From contig NZ_VFOK01000001.1 of NCBI RefSeq assembly GCF_006716095.1, forward strand, positions 2,697,375 through 2,761,374: 64,000 bases of DNA, written 5' to 3'. The notes under the pieces are model-generated. The model was not told the DNA's origin. It saw nothing but the letters and a program-made list of their open reading frames with translations, and ran no database searches. The DNA is from Barrientosiimonas humi. GTDB taxonomy: Bacteria > Actinomycetota > Actinomycetes > Actinomycetales > Dermatophilaceae. Position numbers and translations under genes: made by a program. The stretch's first letter is position 1. Each line of letters begins with the position of its first letter. This document shows positions 51,616-59,741 of this stretch, piece after piece.

Positions 51616-52329
51616 TCAGGCCTTCTTGGCCGTGCTCGCCGTGGTCTTGCTGGTCGAGCTCTTGCGCGCGGGGGCCTTCTTGGCGGTGCGCTTGGCGGGC
51701 GACTTCTTCGCGGTGCGCTTGGCCGGAGCCTTCTTGGCGGGCTTGGCGGGCTTGGCGTCGACGGCGCCGTAGCGAGCGGCGGAGGAGCGCACCTCGGTGC
51801 GGGCCTCGTCGCCGAGCTTGCCGGCCTCGGCGCCGAACTTGCCGGCCGCGGACTGCGCGGAGTCGGCGACGGCCTCGACCTGCTTGGCGGCCTCCTTGCG
51901 ACCGGCCAGCACGGCCTTGGTCGCGAGGTCCTGACCGTCCTCGGCGGCCTTGCGGACGCCGGCGACGGTGGCCTTGCCCTGGCCGACGACCTGCTGGGTC
52001 TGCTCCTGGTTCCACAGCGCGGCCACGACGTCGGCGCCGCGCTTGCTGAGGCCGACGTAGGACTCCTCGGCCTGGGCGACGGTCGCCTTGCGCTGGGTCT
52101 CCAGCTGCTTCGGCAGCGCCTGGACCTGCTCGACGGTCTCGTTGGCAGCCTGCTGGGCCTTGCCGGCCAGCGCCTGCGGCTTGAGCTGGGCGCGCAGCTC
52201 GGCGGCGCGCTTGCCGGCCTCGTCGGAGGCGGCGACGACGCGGGCGACGGCCAGGTCGGCCGCGCCGACGGCGGCATAGAACGGGGTCGGGTCGGTCAGG
52301 GACTTCTTGAGGTTCTGCAGGGCGTTCAT
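51616..52329 (-). CDS. Heparin-binding hemagglutinin (HbhA)-like protein
   Basis: 237 residues. An alpha-helical N-terminal ~165 residues (NLKKSLTDPTPFYAAVGAAD; AKQVEAVADSAQSAAGKFG) probably forms a coiled coil, and the C-terminal ~45 residues are Lys/Ala/Pro repeats (PAKKAPAKRTAKKSPAKRT) like the heparin-binding tail of mycobacterial HBHA. The adjacent XRE gene gives the same order as Rv0474-hbhA in M. tuberculosis. It may act at the cell surface or with lipid bodies; adhesion in this organism is inferred, not shown. Confidence 0.85.
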   Translation of the reverse strand: MNALQNLKKSLTDPTPFYAAVGAADLAVARVVAASDEAGKRAAELRAQLKPQALAGKAQQAANETVEQVQALPKQLETQRKATVAQAEESYVGLSKRGADVVAALWNQEQTQQVVGQGKATVAGVRKAAEDGQDLATKAVLAGRKEAAKQVEAVADSAQSAAGKFGAEAGKLGDEARTEVRSSAARYGAVDAKPAKPAKKAPAKRTAKKSPAKRTAKKAPARKSSTSKTTASTAKKA

Positions 52330-52372
52330 CGCCTGTTCCTTTCGGTGGTGAACCAAGGGTCGTGGACTTCGG

Positions 52373-52729
52373 TTACTCGCCGACGAACGACGCGTACACG
52401 TCGAGCAACGCCTTGCGCTGCTGTGCCGTCAGGCGGGGGTCTGCGTGGATGGCCGCGCGCACGTCGAGGGTGGACCCCTTGTCGTGGTCGGGCTCGAGGA
52501 TGCCGGCGTGGACGTACAGCTGCTCGGCGGAGATCTGCAGGCCCTTGGCGATGGACTGCAGGATCTCGGCGCTGGGCTTCTTCAGGCCACGCTCGATCTG
52601 CGACAGGTACGGGTTGCTGATCCCGGTGCGCTCGGCCAGCTGCCGCAGGGACAGCTCGGCGGCCTGACGCTGCTCGCGCAGGTAGCCGCCCAGGTCGGGC
52701 AGCTCCGGCACGGGGAGTCGCGAACTCAT
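52373..52729 (-). CDS. XRE family regulator next to hbhA-like gene
   Basis: 118 residues from ATG 52729. The HTH is LREQRQAAELSLRQLAERTG followed by ISNPYLSQIERGLKKPS, a Cro/CI-type domain; the C-terminus binds no known ligand (DPRLTAQQRKALLDVYASF). It corresponds in position to the regulator upstream of mycobacterial hbhA. A 20-bp dyad just upstream of the start suggests autoregulation. Confidence 0.9.
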   Translation of the reverse strand: MSSRLPVPELPDLGGYLREQRQAAELSLRQLAERTGISNPYLSQIERGLKKPSAEILQSIAKGLQISAEQLYVHAGILEPDHDKGSTLDVRAAIHADPRLTAQQRKALLDVYASFVGE

Positions 52730-52738
52730 GCCCCCATT

Positions 52739-52758
52739 GTGCTTGCTGCAGTTAGCAC
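52739..52758. promoter_or_regulatory. Operator-like dyad upstream of the XRE gene
   Basis: GTGCT-TG-CTGCAG-TT-AGCAC is a 20-bp interrupted palindrome centred on CTGCAG, 9 bp before the XRE start codon. It is the likely binding site for autoregulation. Confidence 0.55.
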
Positions 52759-52823
52759 TTTGCAAGCCGGAGGCAGCGTGAGCCGGGTCACACGACCCGG
52801 CGAAGGCGTACGTCGGGGTCGGG

Positions 52824-53873
52824 TCAGGGCTCGACGATCACCGTCTGCGCGGCGGCCACGTCGCCCACCTGCAGGTCGACGTCGGCCGGGGTGCTGCGCT
52901 TGACGAGGGCCAGGGCGATCGGGCCGTCCTCGTGGTGGCGGGCGACCGAGGTGAGCTGACCGACCGGGCGCGGGTTGCCCGGCGCCATGACGTCGGTGCC
53001 GGGCTCGGGCAGCACGTGCCCCGAGCCGTCCAGGTGCAGGAAGACCAGGCGGCGCGGCGGGCGGCCGAGGTTGTGCACCCGCGCGACCGTCTCCTGCCCG
53101 CGGTAGCAGCCCTTGTGCAGGTGCACCGCCGTGCGCAGCAGGTCGAGCTCGTGCGGGATGGTGCGGTGGTCGGTGTCGACGCCCTGCCGGGGCCGCCACG
53201 CGGCGACCCGCTCGGCCTCGGCGGCCCAGGTGCCGGCGAGCCCCCGCTCCCCGACGTACGCCTGCAGCGCCTCGCGCGGCACGATCACCTCGCGCCAACG
53301 CCGGCCCTGCGCCGGGTGCGGGCCCTCGCCGCTGTAGGAGGCGGTGTCGTCGCCGAGCTCGGGCCAGCGGTCGACCCAGACCGCGACGGCGGGCGCGTCA
53401 GCCTCGGTCCACTCGCGGTCGTCGACCTCGCCGACCACGGCGAACTCGGCGGTCACGTCACGGACCTCGACGCGCAGCATGAACCGCATCGAGTCCAGCC
53501 ACGCGGCCGCCGCCTCAGCGGTGCCGGGCTCGACGGTGATCCACACGGTCTCGCCGTCGTCGACCAGGTGCAGGTCGTGCTCGACGTGCCCCTTGGGGCT
53601 GAGGATCAGCGTCTCGGCCGAGCGCCGCGGCGGCAGGTCGGTGAGCCGGGCGGTGGTCAGCGAGTGCAGCCAGCTCAGCCGGTCGGGGCCGCTGACCTGC
53701 AGCACCCCGCGGTGCGACAGGTCGACCACGGCCTCACCCGCGACCAGCCGGCGCTGCTCGCGCATCGGGTCGCCGTAGTGCGCCGCGACCGCCGCTTCGA
53801 GCCCCTCCCCCGCGACCGCGCCGGGGCGGTCGAGCAGAGGCGAGCGAAGGTCGGGCACCGCTGGGGAAGTCAC
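52824..53873 (-). CDS. ygfZ: YgfZ/GcvT-like folate-binding protein
   Basis: 349 residues, GTG 53873 with GGAG close upstream. The KGCYRGQETVAR motif with its conserved cysteine, and LDLLRTAVHLHKGCYRGQE region, are diagnostic of YgfZ; the N-terminal VVDLSHRGVLQVSGPDRLSW is the GcvT-like folate fold. In bacteria it uses tetrahydrofolate to help assemble or repair certain Fe-S enzymes. It is not a glycine-cleavage enzyme. Confidence 0.92.
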   Translation of the reverse strand: MTSPAVPDLRSPLLDRPGAVAGEGLEAAVAAHYGDPMREQRRLVAGEAVVDLSHRGVLQVSGPDRLSWLHSLTTARLTDLPPRRSAETLILSPKGHVEHDLHLVDDGETVWITVEPGTAEAAAAWLDSMRFMLRVEVRDVTAEFAVVGEVDDREWTEADAPAVAVWVDRWPELGDDTASYSGEGPHPAQGRRWREVIVPREALQAYVGERGLAGTWAAEAERVAAWRPRQGVDTDHRTIPHELDLLRTAVHLHKGCYRGQETVARVHNLGRPPRRLVFLHLDGSGHVLPEPGTDVMAPGNPRPVGQLTSVARHHEDGPIALALVKRSTPADVDLQVGDVAAAQTVIVEP

Positions 53874-54117
53874 GACTCCAGCGTACGTCCGGCGGCGAAG
53901 ACACGTTGCCGCCGCAGGTTCAACAGGGTCACCGCCGATCCGTGTCGTCGCGAACCCCCGACAACGCGGTGGGCACATCCGACTTCACAATCGCGAAACA
54001 GCGGCTCGAGGGGCTCGACCGGCGTGATGGCGCGGCCTCATCGACGGGCTCGGCGGCGGCCGACGCCTGGTCACCGCTCCCGGGTCCCGCGCAGGCTGCG
54101 CACCTACACTGACCGCT

Positions 54118-55215
54118 ATGCCCGATGACGACGCCGATGACCGCAGGCTGCGGCTGACCGACGACGCCGACGAGCCGACCGACGGGCGTGACGACGCCGA
54201 GGCGGACGAGCAAGGAGAGGGGTCGCGCCGCTCGCGCCGGCGACGCGAGGGCAAGCGCCGCAACCCGCTGGTCGTCGCGCTGCTGGTGCTGTTCACGATG
54301 GCGCTCATCGTGGCCGTCGCGCTGGGCGGGTTCGCGCTCTACCTGACCAACAAGTTCGACAACAACGTCACCCGCAGCAGCCTGCTGCCCGACGGCGACC
54401 GCGCCACCCGCGCCGCGAGCGCCGGCAACGCGCAGAACATCCTGCTGCTCGGCTCCGACAGCCGCACCCAGGAGCTGCGCTCGGGCGCCCGCGCCGACGT
54501 CATCCAGCTGGTGCACGTGCCCAACGACCGCAAGTCGCTGCAGGTCATCCACTTCCCGCGCGACCTCTACGTCGACATCCCCGGCCGCGGGAAGAACAAG
54601 ATCAACGCGGCGTACGCCTTCGGCGGCGCCCCCCTGCTCGTCCAGACCCTCGAGCAGCTCCTCGGCGTGCGCATCGACAACGTCGCGGCCATCGGCTTCG
54701 ACGGCTTCAAGGAGCTGACCAACACGGTCGGCGGCGTGCAGGTCAACGTCGACCAGCCCTCGACCAGCCAGGGCTACACCTTCACGCCCGGCACCATGCA
54801 GATGAACGGTGACCAGGCGCTGGCGTTCGTGCGCGAGCGCAAGCAGCTGGCCGGCGGCGACATCGACCGCGGCAAGCGGCAGCAGGCGTGGATGAAGGGT
54901 CTGATGAGCAAAACCCTCAACACCGGCACGCTCACCAACCCGGTGAAGCTGTCCGGGATGGTCGACGACGTGTCGCAGAACCTCGTGGTCGACGAGAGCT
55001 TCAGCACCGGCGACATGCGCAGCCTGGCGTTCAGCATGCGCGGGGTGCGGCAGGCCGACATCACGTTCATGACCGCGCCCTACTCCGGCTTCAGCTCGGT
55101 GCGCGGCATCGGCTCGATCGACGTCGTGGACGAGCCGCGCATGAAGCAGCTGGGTCAGGCGCTGCAGGAGGACACGATGACGACCCTGCCGGGCCAGATC
55201 ACGAACCCGGGCTGA
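54118..55215 (+). CDS. LCP (LytR-CpsA-Psr) family cell-wall ligase
   Basis: 365 residues. A charged cytoplasmic N-terminus (1-47) is followed by one membrane helix (about 49-72) and the extracellular LCP domain: LLGSDSRTQE, ADVIQLVHVPNDRKSLQVIHFPRD (in part LQVIHFPRDLYVDIPG), KINAAYAFGG, and FVRERKQLAGGDIDRGKRQQ. It joins lipid-linked wall glycopolymers to peptidoglycan outside the membrane. Its 3' end overlaps the convergent Nudix gene by 17 bp. Confidence 0.93.
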   Translation: MPDDDADDRRLRLTDDADEPTDGRDDAEADEQGEGSRRSRRRREGKRRNPLVVALLVLFTMALIVAVALGGFALYLTNKFDNNVTRSSLLPDGDRATRAASAGNAQNILLLGSDSRTQELRSGARADVIQLVHVPNDRKSLQVIHFPRDLYVDIPGRGKNKINAAYAFGGAPLLVQTLEQLLGVRIDNVAAIGFDGFKELTNTVGGVQVNVDQPSTSQGYTFTPGTMQMNGDQALAFVRERKQLAGGDIDRGKRQQAWMKGLMSKTLNTGTLTNPVKLSGMVDDVSQNLVVDESFSTGDMRSLAFSMRGVRQADITFMTAPYSGFSSVRGIGSIDVVDEPRMKQLGQALQEDTMTTLPGQITNPG

Positions 55216-56176
55216 CCGGCTCGGCCACGTCGACCACCAGCGGATCGAGCGCGGCGACCAGGTCGTCGCGCTCGACGGTGATGCCGACGCCGTGCGCGCC
55301 GCCGCCGAGCGAGATCGGCCCGCTCACCGACGCGTCGAGCACGACCGGCAGCGGGGTGCGGGTGCCGAACGGCGTGATCGTGCCGCGCACGAAGCCGGTC
55401 ACCTCGCGCGCCTCGTCGGCCGACGGCATGGTCAGCCGGTTCACGCCGAGCGCGGATCGCAAGCGGGGCCAAGCGATCTCGCGGTCGCCCGGCACCAGCA
55501 CCAGCCGGTGGTCGTCGGCCGACAGGCGCACCACCATCGTCTTCAGCAGCTGCCGCGGCTCGACCCCGCGCGCGGCGGCGGCCTCCTCCAGCGAGCGCAC
55601 CCGCCCGTGCCGGGTGACGGTGAACGGCAGCCCCGCCCGACGCGCTCCGGCGAACGCGCGCAGCTGCGCGTAGTCGCCCGCCCCCTCGGCGGCCAGCTGC
55701 TCCAGCGCCGCGGCGGTGTCGGGCACGAACGGACCGGTCTCGACGAGCGGGCCCAGCTCCTCGGGGAGCACCCAGCGCCCGTCGACGACCTCCTCGTCGG
55801 GCCAACGGATCTCGCCGTCCCAGACCACCTCGAAGAGGTGCTCGAACAGGCGGGTGGTGCCGTCGGCGTACGCGTGCGTCCCCAGCCCACGCAGCTCGGC
55901 TCCGGCGATGCCGAGCTCCTCCTCGAGCTCGCGTCGGGCGTTGTCGGCCGGATCCTCGCCGGCGCGCAGCACGCCGCCCGCGGCGGCGTCCCAGTGGCCG
56001 GGCGCCCAGTCCTTGGTGCGTGCGCGCTGGTGGACGTAGATCGCGCCGTCCGGCCGGCGGACGAACACCCCGGTGCCCGCGTGCGGCAGGTTGTCGGCGC
56101 GCATCACCGACCGGGGCGCGCTGCCCGCCGGTTCTCCCGCCTCGTCGACCAGCTGGACGGACTCCTCGGCGCTCAT
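55199..56176 (-). CDS. Nudix hydrolase fused to a YbaK-type aminoacyl-tRNA deacylase domain
   Basis: 325 residues in one frame. The first half is an isopentenyl-diphosphate-isomerase-like Nudix domain with the box GGVLRAGEDPADNARRELEE at 67-86 and the HWDAAAGG strand before it. Residues ~165-318 form a YbaK/EbsC domain: LFTV-type GLPFTVTRHGRVRSLEEAA, QLLKTMVVRL, FVRGTITPFG and DASVSGPISLGGGAHGVGI. YbaK domains hydrolyse mischarged aminoacyl-tRNA such as Cys-tRNA-Pro. The fusion of both activities is unusual; a role in one pathway is speculative. Confidence 0.87.
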   Translation of the reverse strand: MSAEESVQLVDEAGEPAGSAPRSVMRADNLPHAGTGVFVRRPDGAIYVHQRARTKDWAPGHWDAAAGGVLRAGEDPADNARRELEEELGIAGAELRGLGTHAYADGTTRLFEHLFEVVWDGEIRWPDEEVVDGRWVLPEELGPLVETGPFVPDTAAALEQLAAEGAGDYAQLRAFAGARRAGLPFTVTRHGRVRSLEEAAAARGVEPRQLLKTMVVRLSADDHRLVLVPGDREIAWPRLRSALGVNRLTMPSADEAREVTGFVRGTITPFGTRTPLPVVLDASVSGPISLGGGAHGVGITVERDDLVAALDPLVVDVAEPVSPGS

Positions 56177-56231
56177 GGCGACCAGCCTACGAAGCAGCGG
56201 CGCCCGCCCCGCCCGTGGATACCATCGGGTC

Positions 56232-56729
56232 GTGCCGTTCGAACTGGACCCAGACCTGCCCCCCGCACTCGCCCCGCTCGCCTGGCTCGTCGGGCGGTGG
56301 GAGGGCCGAGGCGTGCTCGGCTATCCCGGCGTCGACTCGGTGAACTTCGTGCAGGAGATCGAGTGCCGGCACGACAAGCAGCCGTTCCTGTCGTGGAGCG
56401 CGCGCATGTGGGAGGTCGGCGACGACGGCGAGCGGGGCAAGCCGCTCGCGACCGAGCTGGGCTTCTGGCGGCCGCTGCCCGACAACGAGGTCGAGCTGCT
56501 GCTCGCGCACCCGACCGGCGTGGTCGAGATGTACGTCGGCACCACCGAGCCGGCGAAGGCCCAGCTGCAGACCGACGCCGTCGTGCGCAGCCCGCAGGCC
56601 GAGGAGTACACCGCCGCCACCCGGCTCTACGGCTACGTGCACTCCAACCTGATGTGGGCGATGGACATGGCGGCCAAGGGCCAGCCGCTGCAGACGTACG
56701 CCTCCGCGGAGCTGCAGCGCGCCCAGTGA
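56232..56729 (+). CDS. Nitrobindin-type heme protein (peroxynitrite isomerase)
   Basis: 165 residues, GTG start. The small beta-barrel signature GxWxGxG appears as VGRWEGRGVLGYPG near residue 18, followed by FLSWSARMWEVG and a C-terminal YVHSNLMWAMDMAA region that holds the heme-ligand histidine. Nitrobindins carry ferric heme and isomerise peroxynitrite to nitrate. It is cytoplasmic and monocistronic, divergent from the Nudix-YbaK gene. Confidence 0.88.
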   Translation: MPFELDPDLPPALAPLAWLVGRWEGRGVLGYPGVDSVNFVQEIECRHDKQPFLSWSARMWEVGDDGERGKPLATELGFWRPLPDNEVELLLAHPTGVVEMYVGTTEPAKAQLQTDAVVRSPQAEEYTAATRLYGYVHSNLMWAMDMAAKGQPLQTYASAELQRAQ

Positions 56730-56737
56730 GCCGAGCA

Positions 56738-56845
56738 CATGCTGGTCGAGTAGGCGCGAGGCGCCATGCTGGTCGAGTAGGCGCGAGGCGCCATGCTGGT
56801 CGAGTAGGCGCGAGGCGCCATGCTGGTCGAGTAGGCGCGAGGCGC
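56738..56845. repeat. Four tandem copies of a 27-bp repeat
   Basis: The unit CATGCTGGTCGAGTAGGCGC plus GAGGCGC is repeated four times without variation (56738, 56765, 56792, 56819). It is then followed by TAGCCGAGCGGCGTATCGAGACC, which completes the dispersed palindromic element seen at 11255. This is a repeat expansion, not a CRISPR, because no spacers lie between the units. Confidence 0.93.
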
Positions 56846-56902
56846 TAGCCGAGCGGCGTATCGAGACCGGAGCCCCGCACCGCTCGACTCGACCGGCTTC
56901 GC

Positions 56903-57664
56903 TCAGCGCTGCAGGGCCCAGGCCGCGACGTAGGGCAGGGCGCCGAGCAGCAGCAGCGCGGCGGCACCGACCGACACCTGGGCGCTGGCCCAGCGGGCGC
57001 TGGAGAGCATCGTCAGCACCCGGCGTACGGCGTGCGAGACACCCGCCGACGCGACACCGAGCGCGAAGGCCGGCACGGCGTCGACGCTCCCCTGCGCCAC
57101 CCCGACGACCGCGCCGCCGGCGGCGCCCAGCGCCATCGACAGCGGCAGCGCCCACTCGGCGTGCTGGGTGCGGTGCATCAGCAGGTCGACGAGGCCGGAG
57201 AGCACGGCGGCCAGCACGGTGATCGCCACCAGGACCGGACCGTCAGGGGCGTCGGCCACACCGACGTAGCACGCACCAGCTGCCAGCACCCCCGCGCCGA
57301 GCGCGGTGCCGCCGAGGGTCGCGACCAGGCGCGCGCGGCCGTCGCGGCGCAGCAGCTGGTGCAGGAAGCTGCCGACGAGGGTGACCGCGAGCGCGACCGG
57401 CAGCCAGCGCAGGTCGGGGCCGGGCTCGGCGAGCGCGGCCAGCACGCACGCGGCCGCGGCGGCGGTCAGCACCGCCCGCACGCCCTTGGGGCTCGGGAGC
57501 CCGAGCAGCGTCGGCCAGCCGAACGCGACCAGCACCCCGGTCAGCAGGACGGTCGCGGCGGTGGGGCCGCGCCCGGCATACGTCGAGAGCACGAGCAACG
57601 TCCCCAGCACGAGCGTCGTCGCCGGGGAGGCCAGGGTCAGGACCCGTCGCTCGTGGTCAGGCAC
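56903..57664 (-). CDS. Multi-span membrane protein, function unknown
   Basis: 253 residues from GTG 57664. About seven or eight hydrophobic helices, such as [34 protein letters not shown] and [19 protein letters not shown], fill the protein. A short cytoplasmic segment contains [16 protein letters not shown] and [10 protein letters not shown] recognise no transporter motif. It follows a MoaD/ThiS-like gene by 53 bp in the same direction. The longer frame on this strand is not coding-like upstream. Confidence 0.72.
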   Translation of the reverse strand: MPDHERRVLTLASPATTLVLGTLLVLSTYAGRGPTAATVLLTGVLVAFGWPTLLGLPSPKGVRAVLTAAAAACVLAALAEPGPDLRWLPVALAVTLVGSFLHQLLRRDGRARLVATLGGTALGAGVLAAGACYVGVADAPDGPVLVAITVLAAVLSGLVDLLMHRTQHAEWALPLSMALGAAGGAVVGVAQGSVDAVPAFALGVASAGVSHAVRRVLTMLSSARWASAQVSVGAAALLLLGALPYVAAWALQR

Positions 57665-57717
57665 GCCCGGAATCCTGCCAGAGAAGACGGGGTCGCCGTA
57701 GGACGGTCCGCGACCCG

Positions 57718-57966
57718 TCAGCCCCCGGCGAACGGGGGCAGCACCTCGACGGTGACCCCCTCGGAGAGCGGCTCGTCGCCGCGCACCGCACGCCCGTCGA
57801 GCAGCAGCGAGGCGACCTCGAGCACCGGCTCGAGCGCCGGGTGCGCGGTCGCGAGGGTCGAGCGCAGCTCGCGCGTGTCGGACGCCCGCACGGTCTCCTG
57901 CTCGAGCCCGGCAGCGGCACGCGCGCCGGCCCAGTAACGGACGGTCACGTCGACGGGGGTGCTCAC
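57718..57966 (-). CDS. MoaD/ThiS-family sulfur carrier protein
   Basis: 82 residues, GTG start. The ubiquitin-like fold is shown by [31 protein letters not shown] and the end [10 protein letters not shown]. The terminal Gly-Gly becomes a thiocarboxylate that gives sulfur for molybdopterin or other thio-compounds. No MoeB, MoaE or ThiG gene lies next to it. PPFAGG favours the MoaD subgroup. Confidence 0.88.
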   Translation of the reverse strand: MSTPVDVTVRYWAGARAAAGLEQETVRASDTRELRSTLATAHPALEPVLEVASLLLDGRAVRGDEPLSEGVTVEVLPPFAGG

Positions 57967-58052
57967 GGGGAACCGGTCTCCTGCGGGGGTGCGGGGCGTG
58001 TGGCTCTGGCCACGGTACGTCCGAGGGACGGTCACCGAGAGGGGGGTCCACC

Positions 58053-58058
58053 TATTCT
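58053..58058 (+). promoter_or_regulatory. -10 element for a leaderless glnR transcript
   Basis: TATTCT lies 7 bp before the ATG of glnR, with no Shine-Dalgarno in between. A start point at or next to the A of ATG would give a leaderless mRNA, which is common in actinobacteria. Confidence 0.45.
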
Positions 58059-58065
58059 TCGGTGG

Positions 58066-58797
58066 ATGGCCCGGCTGCTGCTGCTCACCGACTCGCCCGG
58101 TGCGAGCGTCGATGTGCTGCCCGCGCTGGGTCTGCTCGCGCACCGGGTGCGCATCCTGCCGCCGGAGGCGCAGGCGCTGGTCGACCCGCCCGACTGCGAG
58201 GTGGTGCTGCTGGACTGCACGCGCGACCTGGCCGGGGCCAAGGGGCTCTCGCGGATGCTGCGCTCGACGGGTCTGTCCGTGCCGCTCATCGCGATCTTCG
58301 CCGAGGGCGGGCTGGTCGCGCTCAACGGCGAGTGGCAGGTCGACGACGTCGTGCTCACCACCGCGGGCCCGGCCGAGGTGCAGGCGCGCATCACCCTGGC
58401 CGCCCACCGCGGCGGTCAGACCGAGGACGACGACGAGCCCAGCAAGATCACCGCGGGCGGCCTCGTGATCGACGAGGGGGCCTACGCCGCCAAGCTGCAC
58501 GGCAGCGCGCTCGACCTGACCTACAAGGAGTTCGAGCTGCTGAAGTACCTCGCGCAGCACCCGGGCCGGGTCTTCACCCGCGCCCAGCTGCTGCAGGAGG
58601 TCTGGGGGTACGACTACTTCGGCGGCACCCGCACCGTCGACGTGCACGTGCGTCGGCTGCGGGCCAAGCTCGGGCCCGAGCACGAGTCGCTCATCGGCAC
58701 GGTGCGCAACGTGGGCTACCGGTTCGTCGGCACGCCGCAGCGGCCGGCCGAGGACGCCGATGCCGCCGAGGCCCGCGACCCGGCCGCGCAGGACTGA
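58066..58797 (+). CDS. glnR: GlnR-type OmpR-family regulator of nitrogen genes
   Basis: 243 residues. The N-terminal receiver-like domain (1-110) begins [12 protein letters not shown] and has [20 protein letters not shown], an atypical receiver in which the phosphorylation pocket is incomplete. A winged helix follows at ~130-225: [37 protein letters not shown]. GlnR is an orphan regulator that controls ammonium uptake and glutamine synthetase genes in actinobacteria. The order glnR-mshD is conserved in relatives. Confidence 0.9.
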   Translation: MARLLLLTDSPGASVDVLPALGLLAHRVRILPPEAQALVDPPDCEVVLLDCTRDLAGAKGLSRMLRSTGLSVPLIAIFAEGGLVALNGEWQVDDVVLTTAGPAEVQARITLAAHRGGQTEDDDEPSKITAGGLVIDEGAYAAKLHGSALDLTYKEFELLKYLAQHPGRVFTRAQLLQEVWGYDYFGGTRTVDVHVRRLRAKLGPEHESLIGTVRNVGYRFVGTPQRPAEDADAAEARDPAAQD

Positions 58798-58840
58798 GCC
58801 GGACCCGACGCCTCCCGCCGGGTGCGAAACACTGGGCGGC

Positions 58841-59737
58841 ATGAGCGATCCCGTGCAGCAGGTCGAGGAGCTGGCCGCGGCGGCCACCGAGGTCGACGGG
58901 GTGGCGCCGTTCTCCGAGCAGCCCCTGCTCGACCTGCGCAGCCACGCCGGCTCGTCCGAGGTGCCGGCGAGCCTGCGGCCGGTGGTCGTGGAGGGCCGGC
59001 TGGTCGCCGCCGCGCTGCACCCCGACGACGACCCGGACAGCGTCGAGGTCGTCGTGCACCCCGACCACCGGCGCCGCGGCCTCGGCGGCGAGCTGGTGCG
59101 GGCGGTGCTCGCCGACCGGCCCGCGGCCCGCTTCTGGGCGCACGGCAACCTCCCGGCCGCCCGCGCCGCCGCCCGCGCGACCGGGCTGGAGCTGGTGCGC
59201 GAGCTGCTGCGGATGGAGCGGGAGCTGGGCCCGACCAGCGTGGGGGGCGTTCTGCCCGAAGGGTTCTCGGCGCGGGCGTTCGAGCCGGGGCGTGACGAGG
59301 AGGCCTGGCTCGCGGTCAACGCGGCGGCGTTCGCGCACCACCCCGAGCAGGGTCGGATGACCCGCACCGACCTCGACCGGCGGACGGCCGAGCCGTGGTT
59401 CGACCCGGCCGGGCTGATCCTCGTCCACGACGACACCACGGGTGCGCTCGCCGGCTCGCACTGGACCAAGGTGCCGACCGACCAGGCCGAGGGCGAGCCG
59501 CGCCGCGGCGAGGTCTACGTCGTGGCGGTGGCACCGGCGTACCAGGGTCGTGGGCTGGCCCGACCCGTCACCGAGCTCGGGCTCGCGCACCTCGCGAGCG
59601 TGGGTATCGACGTCGTCGAGCTCTACGTGGAGGGTGACAACACCCCGGCCCTGAGGACGTACGAGCGCCAGGGCTTCACCCGTGCGGCTACCGATGCGAT
59701 GTATGCGCGCGCCGTTCATGGGGCAGTGCCAAAATAG
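58841..59737 (+). CDS. mshD: Mycothiol synthase (acetyltransferase)
   Basis: 298 residues with two GNAT domains. In the N-terminal one [20 protein letters not shown] carries the acetyl-CoA motif; in the C-terminal one [20 protein letters not shown] carries the functional one, followed by [19 protein letters not shown]. It acetylates Cys-GlcN-Ins to mycothiol. It lies 43 bp after glnR, and ends 4 bp before ppk1. Confidence 0.94.
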   Translation: MSDPVQQVEELAAAATEVDGVAPFSEQPLLDLRSHAGSSEVPASLRPVVVEGRLVAAALHPDDDPDSVEVVVHPDHRRRGLGGELVRAVLADRPAARFWAHGNLPAARAAARATGLELVRELLRMERELGPTSVGGVLPEGFSARAFEPGRDEEAWLAVNAAAFAHHPEQGRMTRTDLDRRTAEPWFDPAGLILVHDDTTGALAGSHWTKVPTDQAEGEPRRGEVYVVAVAPAYQGRGLARPVTELGLAHLASVGIDVVELYVEGDNTPALRTYERQGFTRAATDAMYARAVHGAVPK

Positions 59738-59741
59738 GGTC

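Noticed and set aside
56633-56821. Short minus-strand ORF encoding repeated MAPRAYSTS
   Set aside because: It is a by-product of the 27-bp tandem repeat, whose length is a multiple of three; there is no ribosome site and no other coding sign.
56738-56845. Possible CRISPR array
   Set aside because: Units are contiguous with no spacers, and the unit is part of a dispersed repeat; no cas gene is present in the window.
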